A stretch of DNA of 64,000 nt from CAYMPH01 sp964392365 (GTDB lineage Bacteria > Spirochaetota > UBA4802 > UBA5550). This document shows, one piece after another, positions 26,465 to 35,481 of this stretch. The first letter of the stretch is position 1, and every line of letters begins with the position of its first letter. The notes beneath the pieces were generated by a model. It made no database searches and had not been told where the DNA came from. It worked only from the letters and a program-made list of their open reading frames with translations. Location of the stretch: positions 50,653 through 114,652 of the forward strand of contig CAYMPH010000013.1 of the NCBI GenBank assembly GCA_964392365.1. Reading direction: 5' to 3'. A program made the position numbers and the translations under genes.

Positions 26465-27031
26465 TTATGCGGTTTTCAGCAGGGATGAAATAAATTTTAT
26501 CAGATCAACATGATCTATTCCTACAGGATCAATAGCTTCAGCAGCGCCGATAAATAAAACAAGAGTCTGAGCGATTCTGGCAAGCATTTTCGGGTCTATA
26601 TCTGATTTTCTTTTTAAACCCTCACGATTCTCTTTCGGTATTATATTGTAATAAAAAAATCTCTGCTTTATAATAAATTCACGTACTGCAGTCATTATTT
26701 TCTCCTCTTCAAAAGCATAAAGAAGAAGATTCATTACAATTTTTAAATTATTTTTATCTAAGATAAAGTTTTCAACTCCTACAAGTGCAGACATTGGCGC
26801 CATGGATTCCGCATCAAGCTTCCAGTCAAATATAGCGCTATGGGATTTTTCTATATCTGCAAATAATTCCTCAATAAGACCCAGATATATATCCTCTTTT
26901 GTTGAAAAATAATGCAATACGCCGCCTTTTGAAAATCCCGATTCATCAGCGATATCCTGAACTGTAATTTTAGAATAAACGTCTCGCTGAAGGCATGATT
27001 TTAATGCATCGATAATTATTTTTTTCTTCAT
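26465..27031 (-). CDS. TetR-family transcriptional regulator
   Basis: The 188-residue repressor has the N-terminal HTH in TVQDIADESGFSKGGVLHYFSTKEDIY (about residues 22-50), matching the TetR signature. A helical ligand-binding and dimerisation domain follows and is not assignable to a ligand. It is upstream of, and probably cotranscribed with, the SGNH hydrolase. No palindrome is seen directly ahead of its own start. The palindrome at the lipase promoter (5692-5705) has TetR-operator form, but a link is only a hypothesis. Confidence 0.88.
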   Translation of the reverse strand: MKKKIIIDALKSCLQRDVYSKITVQDIADESGFSKGGVLHYFSTKEDIYLGLIEELFADIEKSHSAIFDWKLDAESMAPMSALVGVENFILDKNNLKIVMNLLLYAFEEEKIMTAVREFIIKQRFFYYNIIPKENREGLKRKSDIDPKMLARIAQTLVLFIGAAEAIDPVGIDHVDLIKFISSLLKTA

Positions 27032-27527
27032 TTCTCACTCTTGATATATTATTTTTTATTATAATGATTATTTTAATTTTGGGAACCTCTAAAAATCAGT
27101 TTTTACCAATGTCGTGAACCCAAGGGAATTTCAATAAAATGATTTATCGGGATTCCCTTATACTATTCAAAAAAGGTCAAGTTCTTTTATATCAACCTTA
27201 ATAATAAAATCCCTGTAAAAATCTAATGTTTTTTTGCTCCCCGGAAACTTTTTTTTGTCATTTTTCACACAATTATACCACCTATATATAAGAATTTTTT
27301 TACTTTTTGTAATATTTTCACCCCTGGTTTTTTTAGCATTTAACGAATAGATTTACATGATGTTATTTCGAGCGTATGTAAGAAATCGTATCACTTTCTA
27401 TGGAAAACAAATTTCTCATCGCCTTCATCTCATCGAAATTATATCAAACCGGAATAAATCAATCATTAATTGCTATAATTTGAAAAAAAATTAAATTATT
27501 TTTAATAATAATTTTATAGGAGTCCTA
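27032..27527. other. Divergent intergenic region between TetR and sigma-factor genes
   Basis: These 496 bases are AT-rich and non-coding. The only structure seen is an inverted repeat AAGGGAAT/ATTCCCTT (27122-27129 with 27152-27159, loop of 22). A TATAAT at about 27474-27479 lies upstream of the sigma-factor gene. No repeat copy or RNA gene was recognised. Confidence 0.45.
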
Positions 27528-28091
27528 ATGATAGACAGGGACGTCAGTTCAGAGAAAGAATTCAATAAGTTCTATTTAAAGTATTCAAAAGCCATAATCA
27601 GATTTATATATAAAATCGTAAATGATTTAGAAAAATCTGAGGATCTGATGCACGACACATTTATCAGATTTTTCAACAATGTGGATGATTATGATTCAGA
27701 ATCTGTTAGAACCAGAAATTATCTTTATACTATCGCAAGAAATATATCTTCTGATTTTATAAAAAGAGTACGGATGGAAGAAAGCAAATACATGGAAGTT
27801 CATTTCGAAGAGGCGTTTCTTACAAAAAATTTTTATAATGACCTCGAATCCTCCATGATTCATGGAAAAATTATTTCAACAATTCATGATACAATTAATA
27901 AATTCCCGGATGAAAAAAAATCAATTGTTGTTGAAAAATTTTTTCATAATAAATCTATAACTGTTATATCAAAAAATCTTGATATTTCATCCTATCATAT
28001 CAGAAAAATAGAGGAAGAGGCTTTCATTGAAATAAGACACAAACTTTTTGAGATTTATCCCGACTTTGAATTTGATCCCGATACAGATTAA
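27528..28091 (+). CDS. ECF-like RNA polymerase sigma factor
   Basis: This is a 187-residue sigma-70 family protein with only regions 2 and 4. Region 2 includes YKIVNDLEKSEDLMHDTFIRFF and a following RNYLYTIARNISSDFIKR. Region 4 has the HTH around FFHNKSITVISKNLDISSYHIRKIEEEA. The length and domain set fit group 4 (ECF) factors. The ribosome site TAGGAGT is good. No anti-sigma gene adjoins it, and the next gene is convergent, so regulation may be through the long 496-base upstream region. The regulon is unknown. Confidence 0.83.
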   Translation: MIDRDVSSEKEFNKFYLKYSKAIIRFIYKIVNDLEKSEDLMHDTFIRFFNNVDDYDSESVRTRNYLYTIARNISSDFIKRVRMEESKYMEVHFEEAFLTKNFYNDLESSMIHGKIISTIHDTINKFPDEKKSIVVEKFFHNKSITVISKNLDISSYHIRKIEEEAFIEIRHKLFEIYPDFEFDPDTD

Positions 28092-28179
28092 TTTTATATT
28101 TAAAAACTTTTTACTTAAAATAAAATATATTAAACAACCCGTGCTTTATAAAACATTCTCTATAAAAAAAAAATAAAAA

Positions 28180-29337
28180 TTACTGCTTAAATTTTAATGT
28201 AATGCTCACTATCTCCGGCCTGTTGCCGATTCTAATTGGCGGCCCCCATGTTCCGAATCCGGAAGAAACATAAATATGCGTAGTTCCAATATTCAAATAC
28301 CCCTTGCTGATTCCAAATATTTTTTTTGTTATAAAATTAAATGGAAACATCTGCCCGTCATGTGTATGTCCCGAAAGATGAAGATCCGCCCCATTGGAAA
28401 CAGATTCGCCTATAGAAGCGGGCTGATGATCAATAACAATTACCGGACGCGACTTATCTGTTTTTGACAAAAGCTCTGAAAGACTTTTTCTTCTATTCCC
28501 GGTAAATCTGGCTCCGCTTATATCATCCCTGCCGACAAAATTAATTCCTTTAATATTAACTGCCTGGTCTTTCAAAAGCAGAATTCTGTGACTTTGAAGA
28601 TAATTATATGCCTTATCAATACCGCCGATATATTCATGATTGCCTGTTGTAGCTATTACCCCTCCGGAGGACTTTAAATTCATAAGACAATCTCCAAGAT
28701 TCTGCCTAATAACAGGCGCCAAGTCTTCATCCAGAATATCCCCTCCGAGAATAATATAATCCGGCTTCAGTGAATTTATTTTTCTTACAAGATCGCTAAG
28801 TCTCCTTCTTCCGATAACAGTGCCGAGGTGTATATCAGTTGCAACAGCCAGTTTAATTTCCCGGATTCCAGGTACAGTTTTATCAATGTTTATTTCAAGC
28901 TCGGTTATTTTAGGGGAAACAGCATTTATAAATCCTGCAATTAAAGTAATCACAACTGCTGCAGTTACTGTTATAAAAGTATAAAATTTAACAGCTTCAT
29001 AATTAGTTCTTATATATTGAGGAATAACCGGAGCAAACCGGCTAATCAGCATAAAGATATCAATTAATAATACTGCCAAGAAGAAATAGAGCATTGCACC
29101 AAGCCAGAAAGATCCTGTCCACATCAGTATGTCACTTAAAGGCGATATATATACTCTCTCAATGATCCTCCCTAGTATGTAGGAAGATGATATCAGAATA
29201 AAGAAAGATGTATAGTATATTCTCCATTCAGGATGAATAGATAACGCGTGCCATCCTTTTATATAAATATAAAAGTTCAATCCTGCATAAATAGTTGTAA
29301 AAATAGAAATAAATATGAGGAATTGCCACATTTTCAT
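28180..29337 (-). CDS. Membrane-anchored calcineurin-like metallophosphoesterase (YkuE/YaeI type)
   Basis: The 385-residue protein has four to five N-terminal TM helices (to about residue 155) and a cytoplasmic or periplasmic metallophosphoesterase domain. All metal motifs are present: ATDIHLG, GGDILDED, TTGNHEYIG, VIDHQP and LSGHTHDGQMFPF. Related proteins hydrolyse UDP-sugars, phospholipids or unknown phosphodiesters; YkuE is a Tat substrate, but this protein uses TM helices instead. GTG 29379 is in frame, but ATG 29337, with GGAAG upstream, is the better start. It is convergent with the sigma factor. Confidence 0.88.
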   Translation of the reverse strand: MKMWQFLIFISIFTTIYAGLNFYIYIKGWHALSIHPEWRIYYTSFFILISSSYILGRIIERVYISPLSDILMWTGSFWLGAMLYFFLAVLLIDIFMLISRFAPVIPQYIRTNYEAVKFYTFITVTAAVVITLIAGFINAVSPKITELEINIDKTVPGIREIKLAVATDIHLGTVIGRRRLSDLVRKINSLKPDYIILGGDILDEDLAPVIRQNLGDCLMNLKSSGGVIATTGNHEYIGGIDKAYNYLQSHRILLLKDQAVNIKGINFVGRDDISGARFTGNRRKSLSELLSKTDKSRPVIVIDHQPASIGESVSNGADLHLSGHTHDGQMFPFNFITKKIFGISKGYLNIGTTHIYVSSGFGTWGPPIRIGNRPEIVSITLKFKQ

Positions 29338-29580
29338 CCCTTCTTCCTTATCATTACATTTGGATAATTTTAATTTCACTTAAGCAGGTCGAGACAATCA
29401 CCGTCATTAAAATTGTCTATAATAATTTCTGCAGCAGTTTATATATAATCAGTTATTTTTAAATCTGGTGAAATAAAATATTTCATATTGAATTAATTTA
29501 CAATTTTCCTTGACGTATAACTTCATGAACAAGTATCTGATATTTTTTCTTAAAAACAGTAATTTATTCAGGAAAATTTA

Positions 29581-30381
29581 ATGGAAATACGCCGTATTGA
29601 AGAGAATGAGATAGGACTTGCCCAGGAAATGTTCTCCGAGTCATGGGATTCAAATCTTTTTCAACTCTTTAAAAAATATAACAATGACAAACGCTTCCAG
29701 CCGCTTGCGGTTTATAGAAACGGCAGCCTGGCAGCGTTCGGGCAGGCGCTGGTCTTCGGCAAAACCGCCTGGCTGGGAAATATCAGCGTGAAAAACGCGT
29801 ACCGCAGACAGGGCATAGGCTCAGCTCTGACATCCGAGCTTGTGAACAGATGCCTTGACCAGGGAGCCGGCACTGTAACACTCTCAGCTACATATTCAGG
29901 CGAAGCCCTGTACAGAAAACTCGGTTTTACCGATGACACGCTTTATGTTTTTTACCGCGGAGTATTTTCAGGAGAGATAAGCAGTTCAATATCCCCTATA
30001 CACGAAAAAGAAAAGCGTACAATATTGAACATACATTACAGGGTCACAGGCGAGGACAAAGACACCGAACTGTTTCCTTATCTTGATTCAGGCTTCAAAA
30101 TAACCGACCGCTATAACGAGATCACCGGCTTCTACCTTCCTTATTACGGCAACGGCCTTGTGCTTTCCATGACAGACGACGCCGGGCGTGAGCTCCTGAA
30201 GTTCAAGCATATTAACAGGCCGGCCGTGAGCGTACTCTCGGAGGAGAACGAGGCTGGTATTGAATTTATGGAGACAATGGAATTCAGAAAAACCGGCAAC
30301 TCAAAAAGAATGTACCTGGGTGAATATAACGAGTGGCATCCGCAGAACCTCTTCAGCCGCGGCACAACCTACAGCGGGTAG
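29581..30381 (+). CDS. GNAT-family N-acetyltransferase
   Basis: This is a 266-residue protein whose N-terminal half is a GNAT domain. The acetyl-CoA binding motif is VKNAYRRQGIGSALTSELV (R/QxxGxG/A) near residue 77, followed by SATYSGEALYRKLGF. The C-terminal half (about 140-266) is a second, degenerate acetyltransferase-like or unknown domain. The gene is richer in G and C than the chromosome around it. Its stop lies a few bases before repeat copy A, as expected of the cassette-like block. The acceptor substrate is unknown. Confidence 0.85.
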   Translation: MEIRRIEENEIGLAQEMFSESWDSNLFQLFKKYNNDKRFQPLAVYRNGSLAAFGQALVFGKTAWLGNISVKNAYRRQGIGSALTSELVNRCLDQGAGTVTLSATYSGEALYRKLGFTDDTLYVFYRGVFSGEISSSISPIHEKEKRTILNIHYRVTGEDKDTELFPYLDSGFKITDRYNEITGFYLPYYGNGLVLSMTDDAGRELLKFKHINRPAVSVLSEENEAGIEFMETMEFRKTGNSKRMYLGEYNEWHPQNLFSRGTTYSG

Positions 30382-30390
30382 TGATTTCTT

Positions 30391-30540
30391 TTTTACTTTC
30401 AAGGAAACTGCGTTATAAAAACAAAAAGTTTTATGGAACACACTGCCCTACAGGAGTCATAATGAATCTTATAGATTGTTAAAAATCAACTATAATTCTT
30501 GACTTTCAGTCTGATATCAGCAAATGTTAATTAAATTTTT
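30391..30540 (+). repeat. Dispersed intergenic repeat, copy A
   Basis: Full-length copy (about 150 bp). The 5' part AAGGAAACTGCG...AAAAAGTTTTA is nearly identical to copy B. The middle has CTACAGGAGTCATAATGAAT, and the 3' part TATAATTCTTGACTTTCAG runs to GTTAATTAAATTTTT. It begins about 10 bases after the GNAT stop. An SD-like AGGAG and a 6-codon frame lie at 30452-30482. Confidence 0.85.
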
Positions 30541-30614
30541 TGCTATAAGCGGACGTTCCCGTATATTTCAGATTTTAATAGCGGAACTGCCGGGATCAAA
30601 CCGGAGGAAATCAA

Positions 30615-31511
30615 TTGCTGAAGAAAAAACGATTCGACGGAACTCTCATTAAGGACATGCCGGCTTTTACCCGCCTGATGCCGTATCTCATGCCTGATAA
30701 AAAGGGTTCAATCATATTTTTCGAGCAGGACCTCGATGTTACTGAAACACTGAAGTACATGAGAAATGTAAACCGGGAACTGTTAAAGGAGGGTGAAATA
30801 CTCACCTTGTTCGGCGTGGTAATGTGCGCTGCGGTCCGTGCCATCGCATTGCGGCCCAGGCTGAACAGGTTCATATCCGGTTACCGTTACTGGCAGCGCA
30901 ACCAGATACTGTTCAACTTTGTCGGCAAGAAAGAACTGACAGATGACGGCAAGGAAGTTAATGTCAAGATCCCATTCGATCCGGACGAGACTCTCGTGAG
31001 TATGGCAAAAAAAATGAAACGTTACGTGAAGGACGCGATTTCCGAAGGGGGCGCAAGCAATGAAGCTATAGTAGAAGGTCTTATGATGCTGCCGCACAGC
31101 ATTCTCAAGTTCGTCATCAATGCAATGTCATGGCTCGATCAACACAACCTTATGCTGCGCTCATTTCTGGAGAGTGATCCGATGTGGTCAAGCGTGTTCC
31201 TGGCCAATGTCGGCTCTTTCGGCCTGGATGCCCCGTATCATCATCTTTTTGAGCGAGGCAACTGCCCCATATTCATGGCAATAGGAAATTCAAGAAGGGT
31301 CATGGAACAGAGCAGGGATGGTTTGTCTGTTGAGAGGAAACGCCTGAGGATACGTTATTCATTCGATGACCGTATTGCGGACGGGGTTTACATGGGCAAG
31401 GCTCTGGCCCTGGTAAAAAATTTTGTGGAAAACCCTGACCTGCTCTCGATTCCGCCTGAGTTAACTCCTGAGCTTCTTGCTGAGCTGAATCTTCTGCCGA
31501 AAAAGGTTTAA
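30615..31511 (+). CDS. Lone 2-oxoacid dehydrogenase E2-like acyltransferase domain
   Basis: The 298-residue protein resembles the catalytic domain of E2/chloramphenicol acetyltransferase-type acyltransferases. It has no lipoyl or subunit-binding domains. Trimer-fold motifs are seen in RNVNRELLKEGEILTLFGVV, the conserved FANVGSFG-like segment (LANVGSFGLDAPYHHL) and the C-terminal RYSFDDRIADG, where the catalytic HxxxDG is replaced by DxxxDG. The start is TTG 30615, supported by CCGGAGGAAA 8 bases ahead. The stop is immediately followed by repeat copy B. With the His missing, normal acyl transfer is doubtful. Role unknown; it shares the higher GC of the GNAT gene. Confidence 0.75.
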   Translation: MLKKKRFDGTLIKDMPAFTRLMPYLMPDKKGSIIFFEQDLDVTETLKYMRNVNRELLKEGEILTLFGVVMCAAVRAIALRPRLNRFISGYRYWQRNQILFNFVGKKELTDDGKEVNVKIPFDPDETLVSMAKKMKRYVKDAISEGGASNEAIVEGLMMLPHSILKFVINAMSWLDQHNLMLRSFLESDPMWSSVFLANVGSFGLDAPYHHLFERGNCPIFMAIGNSRRVMEQSRDGLSVERKRLRIRYSFDDRIADGVYMGKALALVKNFVENPDLLSIPPELTPELLAELNLLPKKV

Positions 31512-31660
31512 TTTTTTCTTTCAAGGAAACTGCGTTATAAAAACAAAAAGTTTTTTACAACATACTGCTCTACAGGTGACATGCTGAATCTTATCAGAAG
31601 CTAAAATCAGTTAAATTCTTGACTTTCAGTATGCTAACAGAAAATGTTAATTAAATTTTT
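31512..31660 (+). repeat. Dispersed intergenic repeat, copy B
   Basis: Full-length copy, closest to copy A at its 5' end. It starts at the base after the upstream TAA. The frame ATG CTG AAT CTT ATC AGA AGC TAA lies at 31581-31604. It ends ...GTTAATTAAATTTTT directly against the remnant SpoIIE phosphatase reading frame. Confidence 0.85.
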
Positions 31661-31663
31661 AGC

Positions 31664-32253
31664 TCAATTGAACTTCTAACCCGGATTTCATCACTTCTGA
31701 AAAATTATGAATACCAGCAGGTCATAAGCCGCCGCAATATTGAAAGTGAACTTGAAGTTGCGCGTCTGCTGCCGTCATCAATGCCGAGGATACCAGGATT
31801 TCATGAACATGATGTCTATATACCCTTGGACAAGGTTGGAGGGGATTTTTACAGACTGGAAAAACGCGGCGAATTCATCGATATTTTCATTGCAGATATA
31901 TCCGGGCATGGCCTTCCCGGAGCATTTCTCGCAACAGGAAAAAAAATGAAGAATTTATCGAATTAAGAGCCAAGGGGACGCTGCCTGGAATTTTCAAAGA
32001 TATAAAACTTGAAGAAAAGAAAATACAACTTGAGTCGTGCGACAGGGTTGTTTTATATGCTGACGGAATCACCGAATGTTTTAACGAGAAAAATGTCATG
32101 GTAAATGAATCCCGCCTGCGGAACTTCATCAGGGAATATGCCTCTAAAACCGCTGCGGAATTTTCCGGTGAACTGATGAAAGAGCTGGAAGAATTCAAGG
32201 GGGAAAATTCTTTTAATGATGGTATTACAATGGTAGTACTGAACGTGGTGTAA
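31664..32253 (+). pseudogene. Decayed SpoIIE/PP2C-type serine phosphatase (RsbU-like)
   Basis: Two fragments of one gene are readable. 31664-31966 gives the N-terminal PP2C part (VARLLPSSMPRIPG, PLDKVGGDFYRL, IADISGHGLPGAFLA) and stops at TAA after a short tract of A. About 31951-32253 continues in another frame with the C-terminal part (LYADGITECFNEKN, NDGITMVVLNVV). The roughly 100 residues normally between SGHG and the ADGITE motif are absent, so there is an internal deletion plus frame change. The 5' sensory or regulatory part is also missing, cut at repeat copy B. No function is expected. Confidence 0.82.
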
Positions 32254-32338
32254 GAACAAAAAAGATACAGCAGGAATTTTGAATGACCCTTATTAAAGCG
32301 GTTGAAGAAGGTTCAAAATCCAGTTGGGTGCTATCCTC

Positions 32339-33331
32339 TTAGTTTTCTCTAATAAGCGGTTGATGCCAGCAGCGGAAAGCACCGCCAAAAATGAATACCG
32401 CCGAAAACGGTGTTGTTATTACTTTTTGCCCTGCACGTGTCAACGCCTCGGCAATTTCGGGTAATTCCTCCGCAACCAGGGATGTTTTTTCATCAAGAAC
32501 AAGCAGATTTGCTGCGAGTTTTTCTTCAGCATCTTTTACAGATACTTCAATCAAATCCCAATCCTTTAAAAAAGATGGAAGCCCATTGATAAACGCGTCC
32601 CTGCACACAATCGCAAGCCCCTGTCTTGGCGTCGCCAAAATGCAGTCAAGGTGAAGAAATTTTCTGCTGATAGGAATCTCGTGTACCCGGTATTTCTCTC
32701 CAAGAATATCACGCAAACATTGAATACCGGCGCTGTTTGAAGCATTGCCGGAATTTCCCGCATAAATATCCTCTCCCATGACAAATACGTCCCCGCCCTC
32801 CAGGAACGGCCCTGGGCCAAAAGATCCATTTGCATCCTCGGGAAAGGGTGCAGGTTCGGGTATTGACGCCATTCGGCAATTATTCAGGCGTCCGGATAAA
32901 GTGCGGCGAATGGCAAACCGCTCGGCTCGTCTCATGGGACAATACATAGCTGTTTCAATTAACGTATCGCCAATGACTACGATGGGATCGCGTGGAAAAT
33001 ATTGCTGATTGTTGTGAAATCCCAGATCGGCAAGATATTCTTCCTCCTGTTTCTCAAACGGTTTAACCTGATGAACAATAATGTCTCTGCTTTTAAGAAT
33101 GGCAATTGCTTTTTCCATTTGAACAACTGCCGCTTCATGCAATTCCGGCATTACCTGCGAGAGAACCTGACCGGCTTTCTCTTTTTTGATGACTTTTTCC
33201 GCCCATTCAGCCATAGGAGGCGGTATAAAATTTCTTGTATAAAGAGGAAGCCTGCTTCCCATTCTGATATGTGGATATCCCACTACCACTTCCCTAAGGG
33301 TTCCCCATTCATAGTTAACTTTCAGACTCAT
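32339..33331 (-). CDS. Amidinotransferase-family (glycine/inosamine-phosphate amidinotransferase-like) enzyme
   Basis: This is a 330-residue protein of the guanidino-group modifying fold. Conserved pieces are FPRDPIVVIGDTLIE, PFLEGGDVFVMG, the His in KFLHLDCILATP and the catalytic Cys in FIFGGAFRCWHQPL near the C-terminus. The Cys context with WHQP fits arginine:glycine or arginine:inosamine-phosphate amidinotransferases better than arginine deiminase. It should transfer an amidino group from arginine to an amine, giving a guanidino compound. It is transcribed against its neighbours inside the repeat-bounded block. The acceptor is unknown. Confidence 0.85.
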   Translation of the reverse strand: MSLKVNYEWGTLREVVVGYPHIRMGSRLPLYTRNFIPPPMAEWAEKVIKKEKAGQVLSQVMPELHEAAVVQMEKAIAILKSRDIIVHQVKPFEKQEEEYLADLGFHNNQQYFPRDPIVVIGDTLIETAMYCPMRRAERFAIRRTLSGRLNNCRMASIPEPAPFPEDANGSFGPGPFLEGGDVFVMGEDIYAGNSGNASNSAGIQCLRDILGEKYRVHEIPISRKFLHLDCILATPRQGLAIVCRDAFINGLPSFLKDWDLIEVSVKDAEEKLAANLLVLDEKTSLVAEELPEIAEALTRAGQKVITTPFSAVFIFGGAFRCWHQPLIREN

Positions 33332-33668
33332 AATATTTCACCTGGTAAATTTTTTCATCTTACGAATTTCCAATAATAAAGCAAAAAATTTATCACTGTC
33401 TTTTTAGGAATTTTCAAAATAAAAGTAAAAGTTTTATCAAGTACTCTGCCCTACAGGAGTCATACTGTTGCATATAGGAAGCTGAAAGCAAGTATAATTC
33501 TTGACTTCCCGTGTAGTATAAGCAAACGTTAATTAAATTTGCATCTGCAAAACATGCATCATATCCCGCTTGACAGACTGCAGTAAACAACATATGATTA
33601 ATTATACTTAATTAAATTTATCATGATACATGCACTGATGCGGAACCAATAAAATCCAGGAATTAAAC
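33332..33668. other. Intergenic region containing repeat copy C
   Basis: Upstream of the amidinotransferase (minus) and of the membrane protein (plus). It holds repeat copy C (33401-33540). The rest is AT-rich, with no recognisable gene. Confidence 0.5.
33401..33540 (+). repeat. Dispersed intergenic repeat, copy C
   Basis: Full-length copy starting TTTTTAGGAATTTTC. It has CTACAGGAGTCATACTGTTG in the middle and TATAATTCTTGACTTCCCGTG...AACGTTAATTAAATTT at the end. It is the clearest example of the TTTTAGGAATTTT 5' boundary, shared with copies D and G. Confidence 0.85.
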
Positions 33669-34169
33669 ATGAAGTTTACCGAGGAAAAAAGCATCCCGTT
33701 TTTCAAGTTCTCATATTTTTTAGTAGGATTGCCTATGTCAATTTTTGCACAGTATGCTGTAATTGTAAATGTGCCCATCCGTTACATGAATCATCAATAT
33801 GGGGAAGTTTTTTCCGGCTGCGCGGGATTCATATTGATATTTGTGTTTGAATATACCTGCCTGGTGGCCATCCACGAACTGTTCTCCGTTGCAGTTGCAG
33901 TTGAGTTAACTGAAGAATCAATTACCGGGTTTTCCTTGATCGGCAGAAAAAAGTGGGAAATGAAATATGAATCTATAAAAGAAATTTCCCCTAAACAGAC
34001 AGGATGGTCATTTCGTATTGTTGATGTGGATGGAAATAAAATGTTTATATCTGTTTATGTTAACCCTCTGGCGGAATGTATTGAAACTATCAGGAAAAAG
34101 TCTGTTAATGCGAAAAAAATCGATTTCGGCAGATATGAAACTGATCCGAATATGAAGAAGAAAAAATAA
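33669..34169 (+). CDS. Small membrane protein with PH-like C-terminal domain
   Basis: The 166-residue protein has two TM helices (about residues 13-32 and 48-72) and then a cytoplasmic segment of about 80 residues with alternating strands (VAVELTEESITGFSLIGRKKWEMKYESIKEI...). That pattern is typical of bacterial PH-like (bPH/YdbT-like) domains, and a basic tail KKKK ends the protein. Function is unknown. It lies between repeat copies C and D together with the ankyrin gene, on the same strand. Confidence 0.55.
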   Translation: MKFTEEKSIPFFKFSYFLVGLPMSIFAQYAVIVNVPIRYMNHQYGEVFSGCAGFILIFVFEYTCLVAIHELFSVAVAVELTEESITGFSLIGRKKWEMKYESIKEISPKQTGWSFRIVDVDGNKMFISVYVNPLAECIETIRKKSVNAKKIDFGRYETDPNMKKKK

Positions 34170-34310
34170 TGTATTATCAGTGAAATCCCGGTCATACTCC
34201 AGGACGGGAATACGCTGCTGAATTACAATAAAACAATATTTATTGACATCAAATATTTAAAAGAAAACATATTCCCTGCTTAATAATCAAAATCAAAGGA
34301 GAAAAAAATT

Positions 34311-35216
34311 ATGCAGCATAAGAATACTATTATACGGGTAATTCTTTCGGGATTATTCCTTGCCGGATTAACTGTTTCAGCCAAGGCAGAAGTTCCGCTT
34401 GAAATATGGAACGCCATTGATTCACATGATATGGTTAAGGTACAAAAATGGCTGGATGGCTCGCCTGATATCAACGGAAAAACTTCCCAGGATTCTGCAA
34501 CTCCGCTGATGCTCGCATCCGGCAACCATGATGTAAAAATGGTCAGGGCCATGCTCGCAAAGGGAGCTGACGTAAAACTGCTGACAAGGCAGAAGCAGAC
34601 TGCACTTCATTTTGTAAGCCAGAATGGAGATCCAAATTATTTCGATGACTGCAGGATAATCATATCAATGCTTATTGAAGCAGGCACACCGCTGGACGCC
34701 AGGGACCAGTGGGGCTATACAGCACTTCTTAAAGTCTGCGAATCTATGGGACACAGCAGAGACAAGGCAGTTCCGGTTATGGAAGTATTGCTGAAGGCCG
34801 GGGCAAATCCTGATCTTGCAAATAATAATGGTGAGACCCCCCTGTTTCTTTCTGCAAGACGCGGCAGCCTCGGAATGCTCAGGATTCTTATTGAAAACAA
34901 GGCAAATGTAAATCTGCCGGGTCCAGGAAATAATACTGCTTTAAACCTGGCAGCAGGCAACAAGTCAATGGAAATAGTAAAGTTTCTCCTTACATCAGGG
35001 GCTGATCCTAATATAGCTGATATTCACGGAACAGTTCCGATTCACAATATTGTTTTTGAATCAAAAGGCACAGAAATTGTAAAGCTATTGATTCAAAAAG
35101 GCGCTGATGTTAACAAAAAAAACGGAAAAGGGAAAACTCCGCTTCAACTTGCAAACTGGTCAGCAAAATATAATGCTCCAACTATAAAACTACTTAAGGA
35201 AAACGGGGCAAAATAA
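34311..35216 (+). CDS. Exported ankyrin-repeat protein
   Basis: The 301-residue protein has a Sec signal peptide (about residues 1-26, cleavage after AKA). It is followed by about seven ankyrin repeats covering nearly the whole mature chain, recognisable as repeats of T-P-L-x-x-A...(V/I)-x-x-L-L-x-x-G-A-(N/D) (for example AGANPDLANNNGETPLFLSA and KGADVNKKNGKGKTPLQLA). It probably works as a periplasmic protein-binding scaffold. The ribosome site AAAGGAG is good and a strong terminator follows (35230-35269). No catalytic domain is attached. Confidence 0.9.
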   Translation: MQHKNTIIRVILSGLFLAGLTVSAKAEVPLEIWNAIDSHDMVKVQKWLDGSPDINGKTSQDSATPLMLASGNHDVKMVRAMLAKGADVKLLTRQKQTALHFVSQNGDPNYFDDCRIIISMLIEAGTPLDARDQWGYTALLKVCESMGHSRDKAVPVMEVLLKAGANPDLANNNGETPLFLSARRGSLGMLRILIENKANVNLPGPGNNTALNLAAGNKSMEIVKFLLTSGADPNIADIHGTVPIHNIVFESKGTEIVKLLIQKGADVNKKNGKGKTPLQLANWSAKYNAPTIKLLKENGAK

Positions 35217-35229
35217 AAAATTTAATTAT

Positions 35230-35280
35230 GCATGAAACTTTGTCCGTTTTTACACGGCAGGTTTCATGCTTTGATTTTTA
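35230..35280 (+). terminator. Terminator of the ankyrin gene
   Basis: The stem GCATGAAAC (35230-35238) pairs with GTTTCATGC (35261-35269), with extra inner pairs (CCG/CGG), followed by TTTGATTTTT. It lies 14 bases after the stop. Confidence 0.75.
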
Positions 35281-35345
35281 CATATTAACCTGTCGATATT
35301 TGAAATGCATAGCAGCAGCATCCTTTTCTTTTTCTTTCTTTTTCT

Positions 35346-35481
35346 TTTTTAGAAATTTTCGAAATAAAAGCAAAAAGTTTTATCAAGTACTCTGCTCTAC
35401 AGGAGTCATAATGAATTTTATAGGAAGTTAAAATCAAATTATTGATTTTCCGTGTACTATCAGCAAACATTAATTAAATTT
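35346..35481 (+). repeat. Dispersed intergenic repeat, copy D
   Basis: Full-length copy. It starts TTTTTAGAAATTTTCG, has CTACAGGAGTCATAATGAAT in the middle and ends AACATTAATTAAATTT. A 6-codon frame ATG AAT TTT ATA GGA AGT TAA lies at 35411-35431, behind AGGAG at 35401-35405. It is the last copy of the first cluster. Confidence 0.85.

Noticed and set aside
5692..27031. Direct control of the lipase by the TetR protein at 26465-27031
   Set aside because: The genes are about 21 kb apart and no similar palindrome stands at the TetR gene's own promoter, so the sequence does not support a link.
27122..27159. Terminator or riboswitch ahead of the sigma-factor gene
   Set aside because: The 8-bp arms have a 22-base loop and no T-run, and the sequence fits no known riboswitch class.
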